A stretch of DNA of 9,753 bases from Legionellales bacterium UBA2469 (GCA_002342175.1 DDPL01000045.1:2817-12569); one strand, 5' to 3'; shown: positions 1-8,185, counted from the first letter of the stretch. Numbers and translations are program-made. The notes: generated by a model not told the origin, from the letters alone.

Positions 1-684
1 GCGGATTCCATTAAACTCAAAGGTGGGGCTTTGTTTAGCAAGCGTGATTTGCGTTGTTTGGAAGTCCATGAAGGCTGGGTGCATGTAGGTACGACATTAA
101 ATGGCATGACACAACCCTATTGTAATTTCCTTGGCAAAGGTTCGCCCTCGTGTAGTGTTTTACAAGAGGGTCTAGCGGTTTTAACAGAGATCATTACTTT
201 TTCATCTTATCCCAGCCGTATGCGAAAAATCACCAATCGCGTAATAGCAATGGATATGGTTAATAATGGTGCGACTTTTATTGATATTTTCAATCATTTT
301 ATGGATTGTGGATTTACGGAAGTTGATAGTTATAGCCATACCGTCCGAATCTTTCGGGGAAGTACACCAGAAGGTGGTCCATTTACCAAAGATTTATCGT
401 ATGCCAAGGGATTTGTATTGGCTTTTAACTTCATCATGTATGCCATTGCACAAAAGCAAATTGATGTGGTGGAGTTATTGTTTACAGGCAAGATTACCTT
501 AGAAGATATTCCTTTATTGGTTGAATTACGGGATATGGGCTTATTAGAAGATCCGTTGTATTTACCGCCCCAGATTCGAGATCAAGCAGGTTTAAGTTCG
601 TGGATGAGTTTCTTTTTGTATCTAGATAAGTTTGATTTTAGAGAAATTCAAAAGAATTTTAGATTTTTATTACCTGCGAAGTGA
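1..684 (+). CDS. QEGLA-motif (DUF1704/MATCAP-like) putative zinc metallopeptidase, 5'-truncated by the window edge
   Basis: The frame is open from base 1, so this is the C-terminal 227 residues of a longer protein; the TTG at 31 is only an internal codon. Two motifs place it in the family annotated as 'flavohemoglobin expression-modulating QEGLA motif protein'. HEGWVH (bases 67-84, visible residues 23-28) fits the HExxxH zinc-binding and catalytic pattern. QEGLA (bases 163-177, residues 55-59) is the signature that names the family; by analogy with the related eukaryotic MATCAP tyrosine carboxypeptidases its Glu may be the third zinc ligand. Further conserved-looking blocks follow, including a YAKG segment before a hydrophobic stretch (about residues 130-150). 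The substrate in bacteria is not known to me. The gene ends in TGA 41 bases before murI on the same strand, so the two could be co-transcribed. Family assignment is strong; the enzymatic role is inference. Confidence 0.85.
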   Translation, partial: ADSIKLKGGALFSKRDLRCLEVHEGWVHVGTTLNGMTQPYCNFLGKGSPSCSVLQEGLAVLTEIITFSSYPSRMRKITNRVIAMDMVNNGATFIDIFNHFMDCGFTEVDSYSHTVRIFRGSTPEGGPFTKDLSYAKGFVLAFNFIMYAIAQKQIDVVELLFTGKITLEDIPLLVELRDMGLLEDPLYLPPQIRDQAGLSSWMSFFLYLDKFDFREIQKNFRFLLPAK

Positions 685-725
685 TTTTTTAGTAAAATAA
701 GACAAGACAACGGTAAGGGTTAAAA

Positions 726-1520
726 GTGAATCGAGAGAAATTAGCGATAGGTGTATTTGATTCGGGGATGGGTGGATTAACCGTTCTTCGAGCTTTGCGC
801 GCGCTTTTACCGCAAGAGAATTTTGTTTATTTAGGCGATACGGCTCGATTACCTTATGGCACCAAGAGTGCAGATACGGTCAAACAGTATGCCACTCAGA
901 TGACAAAGGTGTTGGTTGAGCATCAGATTAAAGCGCTTGTGATTGCTTGTAATACGGCAACGACAGCAGCTTTAACGCATTTACAGGAACTTTATACAGA
1001 TATTCCGGTCATTGGGGTCGTCAAACCTGGTGCAAAATCTGCTGCAAGAATTACAGAGAATAAGAAAGTATTGGTATTGGCAACCGAGACGACCATTGCT
1101 TCAAAGGCTTATCATCAAGCGATTCAGGCTTATCTTCCAGATGTAGAAGTTTCTGGAAAGGCCTGTAGTTTATTGGTGGCTTTAGCAGAAGAGGGTGTGG
1201 TTGAGCATGAGTTAACGCGTGCCACTTTACAGCATTATTTAAAGGATTTATCCGATCAAGACACCATTTTACTTGGATGTACGCATTTCCCGGTGTTTCA
1301 CAATGATTTACATCAACTGTTTCCCAACGTCCATATCGTTGACTCAGCAACAGCGACAGCAGAGATGTTAGAGGATGCATTAAAAGACAACAAAAACCCA
1401 CAAGAAAAAGGAAAAACCACATATCTTGTCACCGATGCAATTGAGCGCTTCTGTCGGGTTGGCAAAATATTTCTTGGTGAGACCATCGAACCTCATCAAG
1501 TCACCCTCATTGACGCATAA
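726..1520 (+). CDS. murI: Glutamate racemase
   Basis: MurI interconverts L- and D-glutamate in the cytoplasm, supplying the D-Glu that MurD adds to the peptidoglycan precursor. The 264-residue product has normal family length and all key motifs: GVFDSGMGGL (residues 9-18, with the Asp12-Ser13 substrate-site pair), YLGDTARLPYG (35-45), ACNTATT (74-80) with catalytic Cys75, and LLGCTHFP (182-189) with the second catalytic Cys185 and neighbouring His187. The start is a GTG at 726 preceded by AAGGG (715-719) with a six-base spacer; no better upstream start is visible after the TGA at 682-684. The gene ends in TAA, and its tail (about residues 215-230) is Lys/Asn/Glu-rich, probably a surface loop. 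It is the last recognisable housekeeping gene before the two orphan genes. Identity is close to certain. Confidence 0.97.
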   Translation: MNREKLAIGVFDSGMGGLTVLRALRALLPQENFVYLGDTARLPYGTKSADTVKQYATQMTKVLVEHQIKALVIACNTATTAALTHLQELYTDIPVIGVVKPGAKSAARITENKKVLVLATETTIASKAYHQAIQAYLPDVEVSGKACSLLVALAEEGVVEHELTRATLQHYLKDLSDQDTILLGCTHFPVFHNDLHQLFPNVHIVDSATATAEMLEDALKDNKNPQEKGKTTYLVTDAIERFCRVGKIFLGETIEPHQVTLIDA

Positions 1521-1580
1521 AATATCAAAAAATTATCCAAAAACACAAAAAAACACCAAAAATAGTCTAAACTGAACATA

Positions 1581-1615
1581 TATACTCTATCCTAATGGAT
1601 TTATAGGGGAATAAT
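1581..1615 (+). promoter_or_regulatory. Possible -10 element and ribosome binding site before the 1374-residue gene
   Basis: The 95-base gap after murI is A-rich and holds TATACT at 1581-1586 (5 of 6 to the TATAAT consensus). No convincing -35 hexamer lies 16-18 bases upstream, so an activator or alternative sigma factor would be needed. The ribosome binding site AGGGGA at 1605-1610 with a five-base spacer to ATG 1616 is strong and fixes the start. A TATACT also occurs at 5752-5757 before the second orphan gene, so the pair might share regulation. The -10 call is weak; the Shine-Dalgarno call is good. Confidence 0.35.
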
Positions 1616-4600
1616 ATGGCCGGTAATAGGATAACCAAAGAAATTTTGGGTAATTTTTATGATGCTGTGATTAATGAACCAGTTGTAAGCACAGCTGTTA
1701 ATGCTCTTACGGATGCTAGTTCAGGTTCACCAATAATCAATGATGATCAGGCAAAGATATTACAAGGGTTTTATGGTATTGATAATGCTAGTGCAAACTA
1801 TGAGGCTTTATATGAAACAGTAAAAGCTCAAACACTTCCTGAATTTAAAGACGCTAGTAGTGGTACGATTACATCATTTGACGCTTCTAATGTCGAGCAT
1901 ATTTATCAGATGCTTCAGGCAATTCCTAATCAAGGTAATCTTATTTCTAACGAAGATATTAAGGGGATACTTGGAGAAAAGGTAGATAAGGTCTTTGGTG
2001 TGATTTTAAATCCAGCTAATGTTCAGGATCAAATCGAAAGTCTAGTCAAATTGGGATTGTGGAAGACAAGTCTTAATGAAAGTTCTAATGAAGGTGATAA
2101 AAAGCAGGAGATTGTAACTAAATTTAATAAATACTGGTTTTCGAAATTAGGTGACTCTTCTGATACAACAGCACAAGAAATTTATAGTCTAATAAGCATA
2201 CCAGACATAAAAGACTCATTGGTTAAACCAAATAATCCAAAAGAAAATAATCTAGCTTTTCACACGATGGAAGGGCTGTTAAATGAAATAAAAGATACCC
2301 TAAATTCTTCAAAAACTACTCCTATTCCAGAAAATGATGGTCTTTTAGTTCCCTTAAATATTAAGGAAATAAATGAACGACTTAATAAACCTATAGAATA
2401 TGACTCATTTGTTAATTTTCCTACATATATTATTGCCAATTTGAAGGGAAATAATGATTTGGAAAAAGCGCAATCTCTATATGAAATCATAGATCTATCC
2501 GGTAATTTAGATAATATAATTCTTGATTTTAAACAGAATCTTACACATGAATTAACTAGAATAATTGAAGAAAGTAATGTAGATGATTTGTTAGCACTTA
2601 ATAACCAACAACTATTAGATATTTATGCATCTAAAGAAAAGATAGTCCTGGATAATTTAAAAGCACTAATTGACAGTGGTTCATTAGAAGTGGAAAAAAT
2701 CAAAGGAAAAAAACTTTCCGAAGCTGTTCAAGCCTGTATTGAATCACCAAGCTTAAATGTATTGGCGTTGTTGGATAATGATATTAAGACAAATATTGAT
2801 GTATTGAAAACAGGCATTCCTTCAACCACCCTTGATAATTGGGAAGCAGTTAAGGAGCAAGTGGGTAAAATTAATAATACTTCATTAGGCATAGAAAAAT
2901 TAAACGGCAAAATTAATGGCATTTTGGGAACATCTGGTCTTGATATGAGTAAACCAGATGACAAATTTGTGTTCACGACAATGGTGGAAAATGGCATAAA
3001 GATAAACAGTGCTACATTGGCATTATTAGATTCAAAAGCCTTAAATGGTGGAATTGAATCTTTTGTAGATAAAAAACAACCTATATTTTCTGATGACCCC
3101 ACAAAACTCATTGCGGGTCTAAAAGCAATTCATGCGCTTAATCAAACCTCAAGTTCATACAATATTACAAAATTATCAACTGAAGAAGAAGTTTTTAAAG
3201 AAATAAAGGAAAAAATTGGGAAAAGTGTTCCTACTCCGAAAGAAATGGAACAACTTGATGTTCTAAAAGATAACGTTTTTTTGGCTAAACATAAAACAGA
3301 ATTAGAAGCCCTCATTTTTAACAATATATGCAAAGAAATATCAGGAAAATTTAGTCGACCTTCTGAAGAGGTTTTATTAGAACAGCATCTTCAAAGAAAT
3401 ATATCATCGACATATTATGATGATTTTTGTAAAAAATATGTCAGTGAGGATTCCAAAGATAAAGAAGACTTTCAAAGACTCATGTTAAAGACCGTCACAG
3501 AGTATCTACAATCTCAATCTATAGGAAAACCATTATCAGGCTTAGATTTACTCAATGAACTTGCAAAGATTGAAGGATTCAAAACATTAACTTTCAAACA
3601 GTTAGAAGATTTGATTAATAATGAACCACCAAAATCAGTGCCAGAAAATTTTACGCTCTTGAAAGAAGCACTTGTTAATCTTAGAACGCTTGAAAGTAAA
3701 GAAGAAGATTTTCTGAAGATGAGTGAAAATAAAACTTATTCTCTGGGATCTGAATTTTATTCTAGGATGACTTATTTACCTAATCTGTTTGTAAATAATT
3801 TTAATACATCGATCGATTCAGAAAAAAGACAAGATAAAGAAGATCGAGAAACTGTTAGCAAAGCAAAAAACTTATATACAAAACAAACCATAGGGGCTTT
3901 AACACAAAATAATACAAACATTTTGAATAAAATCGATTTATACAGCAAATTCCTAACGAGTGGCAAAGGGACTCAAATTGATACTGCTACTGAACAAGCA
4001 ATGAACTACTTTGTTCAAGCAGGTGGTATCAAAGACAATTTCATAAGACGGGATGTCCTTGACGAACGATTTGGGTATACGAGTACCATACCAATGGTTA
4101 AGGAGCTATTGGATGAAAAAGATACAGTTGAATTAATAGATAAAACTTTAAGCAGTCCTATTATTAAAGATAAGGCATCTGCCTTATTCGCAATTCAACG
4201 CTTGAAGAAAGATAATCCAGGCGCTGAACAACAGATACCATTCCTAGAACGAATTATTAAACATGCTGATACATTAAAGCTATACGAAGATAAGTATAAA
4301 GAAAAGATTGGAGAATTTAGAGAAACATTGAAAGACAATGATAAACACCCAAGTATTTCTCTTCAGCATGAAATGATATCAAATTGTGCTGCAATGGATC
4401 ATTTGATGAGTAAACTCGGGGTTCAAACAACATCATTCGATCCTACTAAAAATACAGGACTAGAAGACGCCATAACAAAACTTAAAGCATTAACATTCGA
4501 AGAAGTGACACAATCGAGTTTTGATACAAATACTATATCTAAGAATACCGCTTTAATAAACCATGCTGTTCATGAGGTATTCCAAGAGAGAATTGCAGAA

Positions 4601-5740
4601 CTTAAAGATATTAGTGATCCGAAAAAAAATCCTTCACCCTCTGTCGACATAGTAAAAGCTGCCAATCAGTTTATGGATTATCACCGATTTAAAACTTCTC
4701 ATGATGAAATCTTGTATAATTTGAAGGATGAAAAAAAGGAACTGACCCCCATTTTATTGTCGAGCGACCTTAAATTAAAAGAGGTCGTACCAACACAGCA
4801 AACTACTGGACATGGTACTTCTATAGCGAATAAAAAAACAGTAGAGCATAATTCTTATATCTTGGATCCTGCAAATGGTATGGAGTTAACATGCGGCGAT
4901 GGAACCATGACAATCGCACTGGATAAAGTTACGAATCAAATTAAGTTTTCAACTGAAAAGTCAGACAAAACAGAAACAAAAGGAAATAGAGAAGGGTTTT
5001 TGGGGGGGGCGACGCAGATTGTTTTGGGAAGTAAAGTGACATCTAAACTCGAACATATAATTAACGAGAAGAAAACAACAGATAGCCTATATGCTGTGGC
5101 TCAAAGTTATTTATTAAATTGGAAACCGGGAGATAAACCGAAGTTGACAGCACAATCTCCCGAAGAAATGAAAATTTTGTTGTTTTATTTATCTCAAATT
5201 AACAATGAACTTAAAAAAATCATGCCGGAGACCCATGGAAAATTTCCATTTGATAAAATGGAAATTCAAGTTCCAGGTCTTTCAAATGTTGAAAGAAATA
5301 CAATACACGAGGCATTTCTAAAATATGATAAAGCAATTGTTAAAGGGATTAATGTTAGAAATGAATTCGTAAATTTAAGTTCTTTACAGATTACGCCTGC
5401 CCAAAAAGAATCTTTAGCTCCATTAGCTCGCGAGAAAGATAACCGAATGTTCTTGGAAGAATTAGAAAAGTTACAACATGTCGGTGAGAAATTTAAAGGT
5501 GTGAGCAAAAAAGAAGATAAAAATTATGCACAAAAAAAAATTACTGAAGTGGTGGATAGCAGCGTATATAAAAAACAGCTTCAAGCATTTGTTACAGGGG
5601 GAGTTTTAAGTGCTAAAGGGGTAGATCGGGATAAATTATCCGAAGCAATTGCAGTTCGTAGCACCAAAGGCCCTAAACCAGAAGAGAAAACAACTTTAGA
5701 TATAGCTAAAAGTTTTATCCCTGGCATGGGAAAAAAGTAA
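1616..5740 (+). CDS. Large uncharacterised helix-rich protein, 1374 residues (effector-like)
   Basis: I do not recognise this protein. It starts at ATG 1616 behind an excellent AGGGGA site and is open to TAA at 5740. It is rich in Lys, Glu, Asn, Asp and Leu, mostly predicted amphipathic helix, with very few Cys, no N-terminal signal peptide and no membrane segment, so it is a soluble protein. Two stretches beginning LALLD (residues 383 and 468) may be degenerate helical repeats about 85 residues apart. The C-terminal third changes character: residues about 1090-1112 look like paired beta strands (TMTIAL, then QIKFS), followed by a Gly-rich turn encoded by a G8 tract (1129-1132), a helix from about 1181 and a strand-helix unit at 1217-1246, an arrangement resembling part of the next gene's product. 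The tail ends in a basic Gly/Lys segment. It appears more AT-rich than murI (18 G/C in 3301-3360 against 23 in 1261-1320). A secreted effector of a type IV system is a reasonable guess from size, composition and isolation from known pathways, but unproven; a large cytoplasmic scaffold is possible. Confidence 0.9.
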   Translation: MAGNRITKEILGNFYDAVINEPVVSTAVNALTDASSGSPIINDDQAKILQGFYGIDNASANYEALYETVKAQTLPEFKDASSGTITSFDASNVEHIYQMLQAIPNQGNLISNEDIKGILGEKVDKVFGVILNPANVQDQIESLVKLGLWKTSLNESSNEGDKKQEIVTKFNKYWFSKLGDSSDTTAQEIYSLISIPDIKDSLVKPNNPKENNLAFHTMEGLLNEIKDTLNSSKTTPIPENDGLLVPLNIKEINERLNKPIEYDSFVNFPTYIIANLKGNNDLEKAQSLYEIIDLSGNLDNIILDFKQNLTHELTRIIEESNVDDLLALNNQQLLDIYASKEKIVLDNLKALIDSGSLEVEKIKGKKLSEAVQACIESPSLNVLALLDNDIKTNIDVLKTGIPSTTLDNWEAVKEQVGKINNTSLGIEKLNGKINGILGTSGLDMSKPDDKFVFTTMVENGIKINSATLALLDSKALNGGIESFVDKKQPIFSDDPTKLIAGLKAIHALNQTSSSYNITKLSTEEEVFKEIKEKIGKSVPTPKEMEQLDVLKDNVFLAKHKTELEALIFNNICKEISGKFSRPSEEVLLEQHLQRNISSTYYDDFCKKYVSEDSKDKEDFQRLMLKTVTEYLQSQSIGKPLSGLDLLNELAKIEGFKTLTFKQLEDLINNEPPKSVPENFTLLKEALVNLRTLESKEEDFLKMSENKTYSLGSEFYSRMTYLPNLFVNNFNTSIDSEKRQDKEDRETVSKAKNLYTKQTIGALTQNNTNILNKIDLYSKFLTSGKGTQIDTATEQAMNYFVQAGGIKDNFIRRDVLDERFGYTSTIPMVKELLDEKDTVELIDKTLSSPIIKDKASALFAIQRLKKDNPGAEQQIPFLERIIKHADTLKLYEDKYKEKIGEFRETLKDNDKHPSISLQHEMISNCAAMDHLMSKLGVQTTSFDPTKNTGLEDAITKLKALTFEEVTQSSFDTNTISKNTALINHAVHEVFQERIAELKDISDPKKNPSPSVDIVKAANQFMDYHRFKTSHDEILYNLKDEKKELTPILLSSDLKLKEVVPTQQTTGHGTSIANKKTVEHNSYILDPANGMELTCGDGTMTIALDKVTNQIKFSTEKSDKTETKGNREGFLGGATQIVLGSKVTSKLEHIINEKKTTDSLYAVAQSYLLNWKPGDKPKLTAQSPEEMKILLFYLSQINNELKKIMPETHGKFPFDKMEIQVPGLSNVERNTIHEAFLKYDKAIVKGINVRNEFVNLSSLQITPAQKESLAPLAREKDNRMFLEELEKLQHVGEKFKGVSKKEDKNYAQKKITEVVDSSVYKKQLQAFVTGGVLSAKGVDRDKLSEAIAVRSTKGPKPEEKTTLDIAKSFIPGMGKK
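5002..5009 (+). repeat. G8 homopolymer inside the 1374-residue gene
   Basis: Eight consecutive G run from the last base of Leu1129 through Gly1130 and Gly1131 to the first base of Ala1132. This is striking within an AT-rich gene. Loss of one G leads to TGA at 5037-5039; gain of one leads to TAA at 5032-5034. Either slip would remove about 235 C-terminal residues. The tract is directly seen; phase variation is inference. Confidence 0.95.
5532..5540 (+). repeat. A9 homopolymer near the 3' end of the 1374-residue gene
   Basis: Nine consecutive A are part of Gln and Lys codons around residues 1306-1309. A runs of this length can cause polymerase slippage, but they are also expected by chance in such AT-rich coding sequence; A8 occurs at 4622-4629 in the same gene. 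Confidence 0.9.
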
Positions 5741-5792
5741 GATGTCTTTTTTATACTAGAATATTAATATGAGTAACAATGAGGGTATTTAA

Positions 5793-7187
5793 ATGAGTAC
5801 TTCTAAGCGCGATAACCATTGTGTGATTAAAGGCTCACTTGAAGAGCAGGCCTATCAGGCTTTGTTTCAACAATTCACAGGATTGGATTCACCAGATTTA
5901 AAAGGTCAGAATACCGCTTTAAATACCAAGCTTGAGGAATTGCGCAAGGAAAATCAAGCCAACAAAGATGCTGATTTGGAAAAACAAATTAAAGATATGG
6001 AAGCTCTCCAAGCAGAATATTTAAAATATTATGATCTGGTTGCAAATAAAGAACGCCAGATTAAATATATTCCCATTTTTTCCGGTGAACAAATTCAAGA
6101 TTTAGAAGTCATTATTCCAAATTGCGCCCATTTGAAAGGAACAATTCAGGATAATCCTTTTACCAACCGCTCTAATGATCAGCCTGAAACAGGTACATCT
6201 TTAACGACATCATCAAATGTGACACGCTTGGGGCTGGAAATGCCGGCGAATGCGATATTTAAAGTCAATTATGATACATGTACTATGATATTCGACTCAA
6301 GCAACAAAATAATCATTTCACCGAATAAAGATGACGGAATCATTCCAGAGGAAAAAATTCGTTTATTTCAGAAACATGTGCTTGCAAGTGTTGTCAGTAG
6401 CCCCGATGCACCCATTCATTTAAACTTTCCCAAATCAATTGATGAGAAGAGAAAATTTGAAATTATTAACGAGATGATTATTGCGTATATGTCTGTAACT
6501 GGACCCAAAGGGGAAATTGATAGTAAAGGTTCGGAGGCAAGACGAGAACAATTTATCAAAAATCTCATTGCAGGAGGTTCTATTGAGACCTTGGACACCA
6601 TATCCGTTGGTAAAAAAGATAAACCCAATATCTATACAGGTGGAATAACTGGAACAGATAAACCATTAACCCAAGAATTCCAAGAAACCATGAAGCAAAT
6701 GAATCGCCAAGATATTTTGATGAAGGTATTTGATGAAATTAATTTAGATGAAAATAAATTAACGAGTATGGCTAAAGATAGACCATGGGAAAGCGTACTG
6801 GCAACTCGTGAAGTGTTGCGTTTAGGAACCAATGCGGTTGTCGTTGGTGTACAAACCATTACCCGTCGTTTAGAGGGTTTAATTTCACCAAGACGGAATG
6901 ATAATGATGACAACTACGAACTTTATTCTCGTCAAGGTATTGATGAAGACCACAAGCGTATCATTAGAGCCTGTGTAGCTGATATCATTCTTAAAGTAGC
7001 AAGTAACAAAGGACCCATTAAAGCTGAGCATATTTTTAATTTAGATTCTTTTAAGAAATTAAATGATCCGAAAACATTTAATATGCAAACTGAAGAAGTA
7101 TTGGCATTGTTGAATTCAGACAAAATTAAAGGTGTTATGGATGGAATAAAACAAGCTCATGAACCAACAACAGGACCAACAAGTTAA
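5793..7187 (+). CDS. Uncharacterised 464-residue protein with N-terminal coiled coil (effector-like partner)
   Basis: I do not recognise this protein. It starts at ATG 5793, 52 bases after the preceding gene's stop, with GAGGG at 5781-5785 and a seven-base spacer. Visible regions: an N-terminal helix (about 15-30); a charged coiled-coil-like segment rich in Glu, Lys, Gln and Asn (about 40-90); a Ser/Thr/Asn-rich linker (120-145); and a compact unit at 152-236 with two strands (AIFKVNY and IIIS), a helix from PEEKIRLF, a strand IHLNF and a helix FEIINEMIIAYM. Further helices run from 293 to 365, ending in a basic patch (RRLEG...SPRR), then an acidic NDNDDN loop and more helix. The tail EPTTGPTS is short, polar and unstructured, the kind of end seen on many Dot/Icm substrates, though that is weak evidence. 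No signal peptide or membrane segment is seen. Same strand and close spacing suggest co-transcription with the 1374-residue gene. Its TAA overlaps the gpsA stop on the other strand. Confidence 0.9.
   Translation: MSTSKRDNHCVIKGSLEEQAYQALFQQFTGLDSPDLKGQNTALNTKLEELRKENQANKDADLEKQIKDMEALQAEYLKYYDLVANKERQIKYIPIFSGEQIQDLEVIIPNCAHLKGTIQDNPFTNRSNDQPETGTSLTTSSNVTRLGLEMPANAIFKVNYDTCTMIFDSSNKIIISPNKDDGIIPEEKIRLFQKHVLASVVSSPDAPIHLNFPKSIDEKRKFEIINEMIIAYMSVTGPKGEIDSKGSEARREQFIKNLIAGGSIETLDTISVGKKDKPNIYTGGITGTDKPLTQEFQETMKQMNRQDILMKVFDEINLDENKLTSMAKDRPWESVLATREVLRLGTNAVVVGVQTITRRLEGLISPRRNDNDDNYELYSRQGIDEDHKRIIRACVADIILKVASNKGPIKAEHIFNLDSFKKLNDPKTFNMQTEEVLALLNSDKIKGVMDGIKQAHEPTTGPTS
7184..7187. other. Overlapping stop codons of convergent genes
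   Basis: The tetranucleotide TTAA at 7184-7187 contains the plus-strand TAA of the 464-residue gene (7185-7187) and, read on the minus strand, the TAA of gpsA (7186-7184). There is no intergenic space and I see no GC-rich hairpin followed by T on either strand here, so transcripts probably extend into the opposing gene. Confidence 0.95.
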
Positions 7188-8185
7188 AATGAATCCGGCA
7201 TGGGTCTTTCCAGCAATTGAAGGGCGGCATCTTGAGCGCTACATTCACCTTGAAGTACTCGGTGCACCGCATAACAAATCGGCATATCGATTTGATGAGC
7301 TTGCGATAAAGCAAAAACTTGTTCAGCGTTATATAATCCTTCAACGACTTGTTCCACATGCTTTGCTGCTTCAGAAATGCTCATGCCTTGTCCAATACAT
7401 AATCCAAATCGGCGATTACGTGATTGATTATCGGTACACGTTAAAACCAAATCACCCAAACCAGCGAGCCCTGAAAAGGTTTTGACATTTGCGCCAAGTT
7501 TTAATCCCAATTGCGTCATCTCATGGATTCCACGGGTAATCAGAGCTGCTCGTGAGTTGGCGCCATATTCAAGGCCATCACTCATGCCACATGCAATGGC
7601 TAAAACATTTTTAACGGCACCACACAGTTGTACACCAATTAAATCGCTTGAAATATAAACTCGATTGGTATTGGAATGTAAGCATTGTTGCCAGAGACGG
7701 CAAATGGCATCTTGATTGCCAGCTACAACCAAAGCGGTCGGTTTTTTTTGAGCGACTTCTTTGGCAAAAGATGGACCACTGATAAGTGCCATGGGGGTAT
7801 CGCTACCAAAATGTTCACTGATGATATCACTGAAAAAACGATGTGATTTAGGTTCAACACCTTTGGTTAACCAAGCGATGCCAGATGGTGGTAAACTTTT
7901 TATGTGTGGTAATAAATCCGCAAATGCATGTGATGGAACACCAATTAATAAGTTTTGAGTGTTCAATGCCAATTGCAGGTTATCCGTAAGGTTTAAATTA
8001 TCAGGAAAAGGGGCGTTGGGTAAATATCGACGATTGCATCGATGCTGTTGCATATCTCGAACATGCTCAGCATTTCTTGCCCAAAGCAAAACATGATGGC
8101 CCTGGTATGCCAAGGCCAAAGCAACTGCGGTTCCCCAGGAACCTGCACCAATAACAGAGATATGTTGGGGAACTTTATTTTGCAT
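7184..8185 (-). CDS. gpsA: NAD(P)-dependent glycerol-3-phosphate dehydrogenase
   Basis: GpsA reduces dihydroxyacetone phosphate to sn-glycerol 3-phosphate in the cytoplasm, the entry step to phospholipid synthesis. With the start at 8185 the product has 333 residues, near the usual 330-340. Motifs: VIGAGSWGTA (residues 11-20) is the Rossmann GxGxxG cofactor loop; LTKGVEP (106-112) and SGPSFAKE (136-143) are family blocks; GAVKN (189-193) carries the catalytic Lys192; GLAGLGDLVLTCT followed by SRNRRFG (239-261) is the substrate-binding C-terminal signature. The start is ambiguous. ATG 8185 lies one base after the secB stop (TAATATG), while ATG 8203 would add six residues (339 in all) and overlap secB by 17 bases. 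Neither has a clear Shine-Dalgarno, so translation is probably coupled to secB. The frame also runs upstream to 8311, but that would overlap secB by 125 bases and is unlikely. Function is certain; the start is less so. Confidence 0.96.
   Translation of the reverse strand: MQNKVPQHISVIGAGSWGTAVALALAYQGHHVLLWARNAEHVRDMQQHRCNRRYLPNAPFPDNLNLTDNLQLALNTQNLLIGVPSHAFADLLPHIKSLPPSGIAWLTKGVEPKSHRFFSDIISEHFGSDTPMALISGPSFAKEVAQKKPTALVVAGNQDAICRLWQQCLHSNTNRVYISSDLIGVQLCGAVKNVLAIACGMSDGLEYGANSRAALITRGIHEMTQLGLKLGANVKTFSGLAGLGDLVLTCTDNQSRNRRFGLCIGQGMSISEAAKHVEQVVEGLYNAEQVFALSQAHQIDMPICYAVHRVLQGECSAQDAALQLLERPMPDSF

Noticed and set aside
670..698. TTACCT-N17-TAAAAT as a murI promoter
   Set aside because: The -35 matches consensus at only three positions, expected often by chance in this composition.
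1051..1422. Minus-strand open frame of 123 residues inside murI
   Set aside because: It is a shadow of the murI coding sequence with no conserved features or ribosome binding site.
1589..1600. Small inverted repeat ATCC-TAAT-GGAT after murI as a terminator
   Set aside because: The stem has only four pairs and no T-run follows on the plus strand.
5769..5792. Seven-codon mini-ORF (MSNNEGI) ending directly at the ATG of the 464-residue gene
   Set aside because: It has no Shine-Dalgarno of its own and its second half is the ribosome binding site of the next gene; a chance ATG in AT-rich sequence explains it.
7159..7485. 108-residue plus-strand open frame after the 464-residue gene
   Set aside because: It lies almost wholly antisense to the well-conserved 3' half of gpsA, overlaps the preceding gene, and its product has no recognisable pattern.
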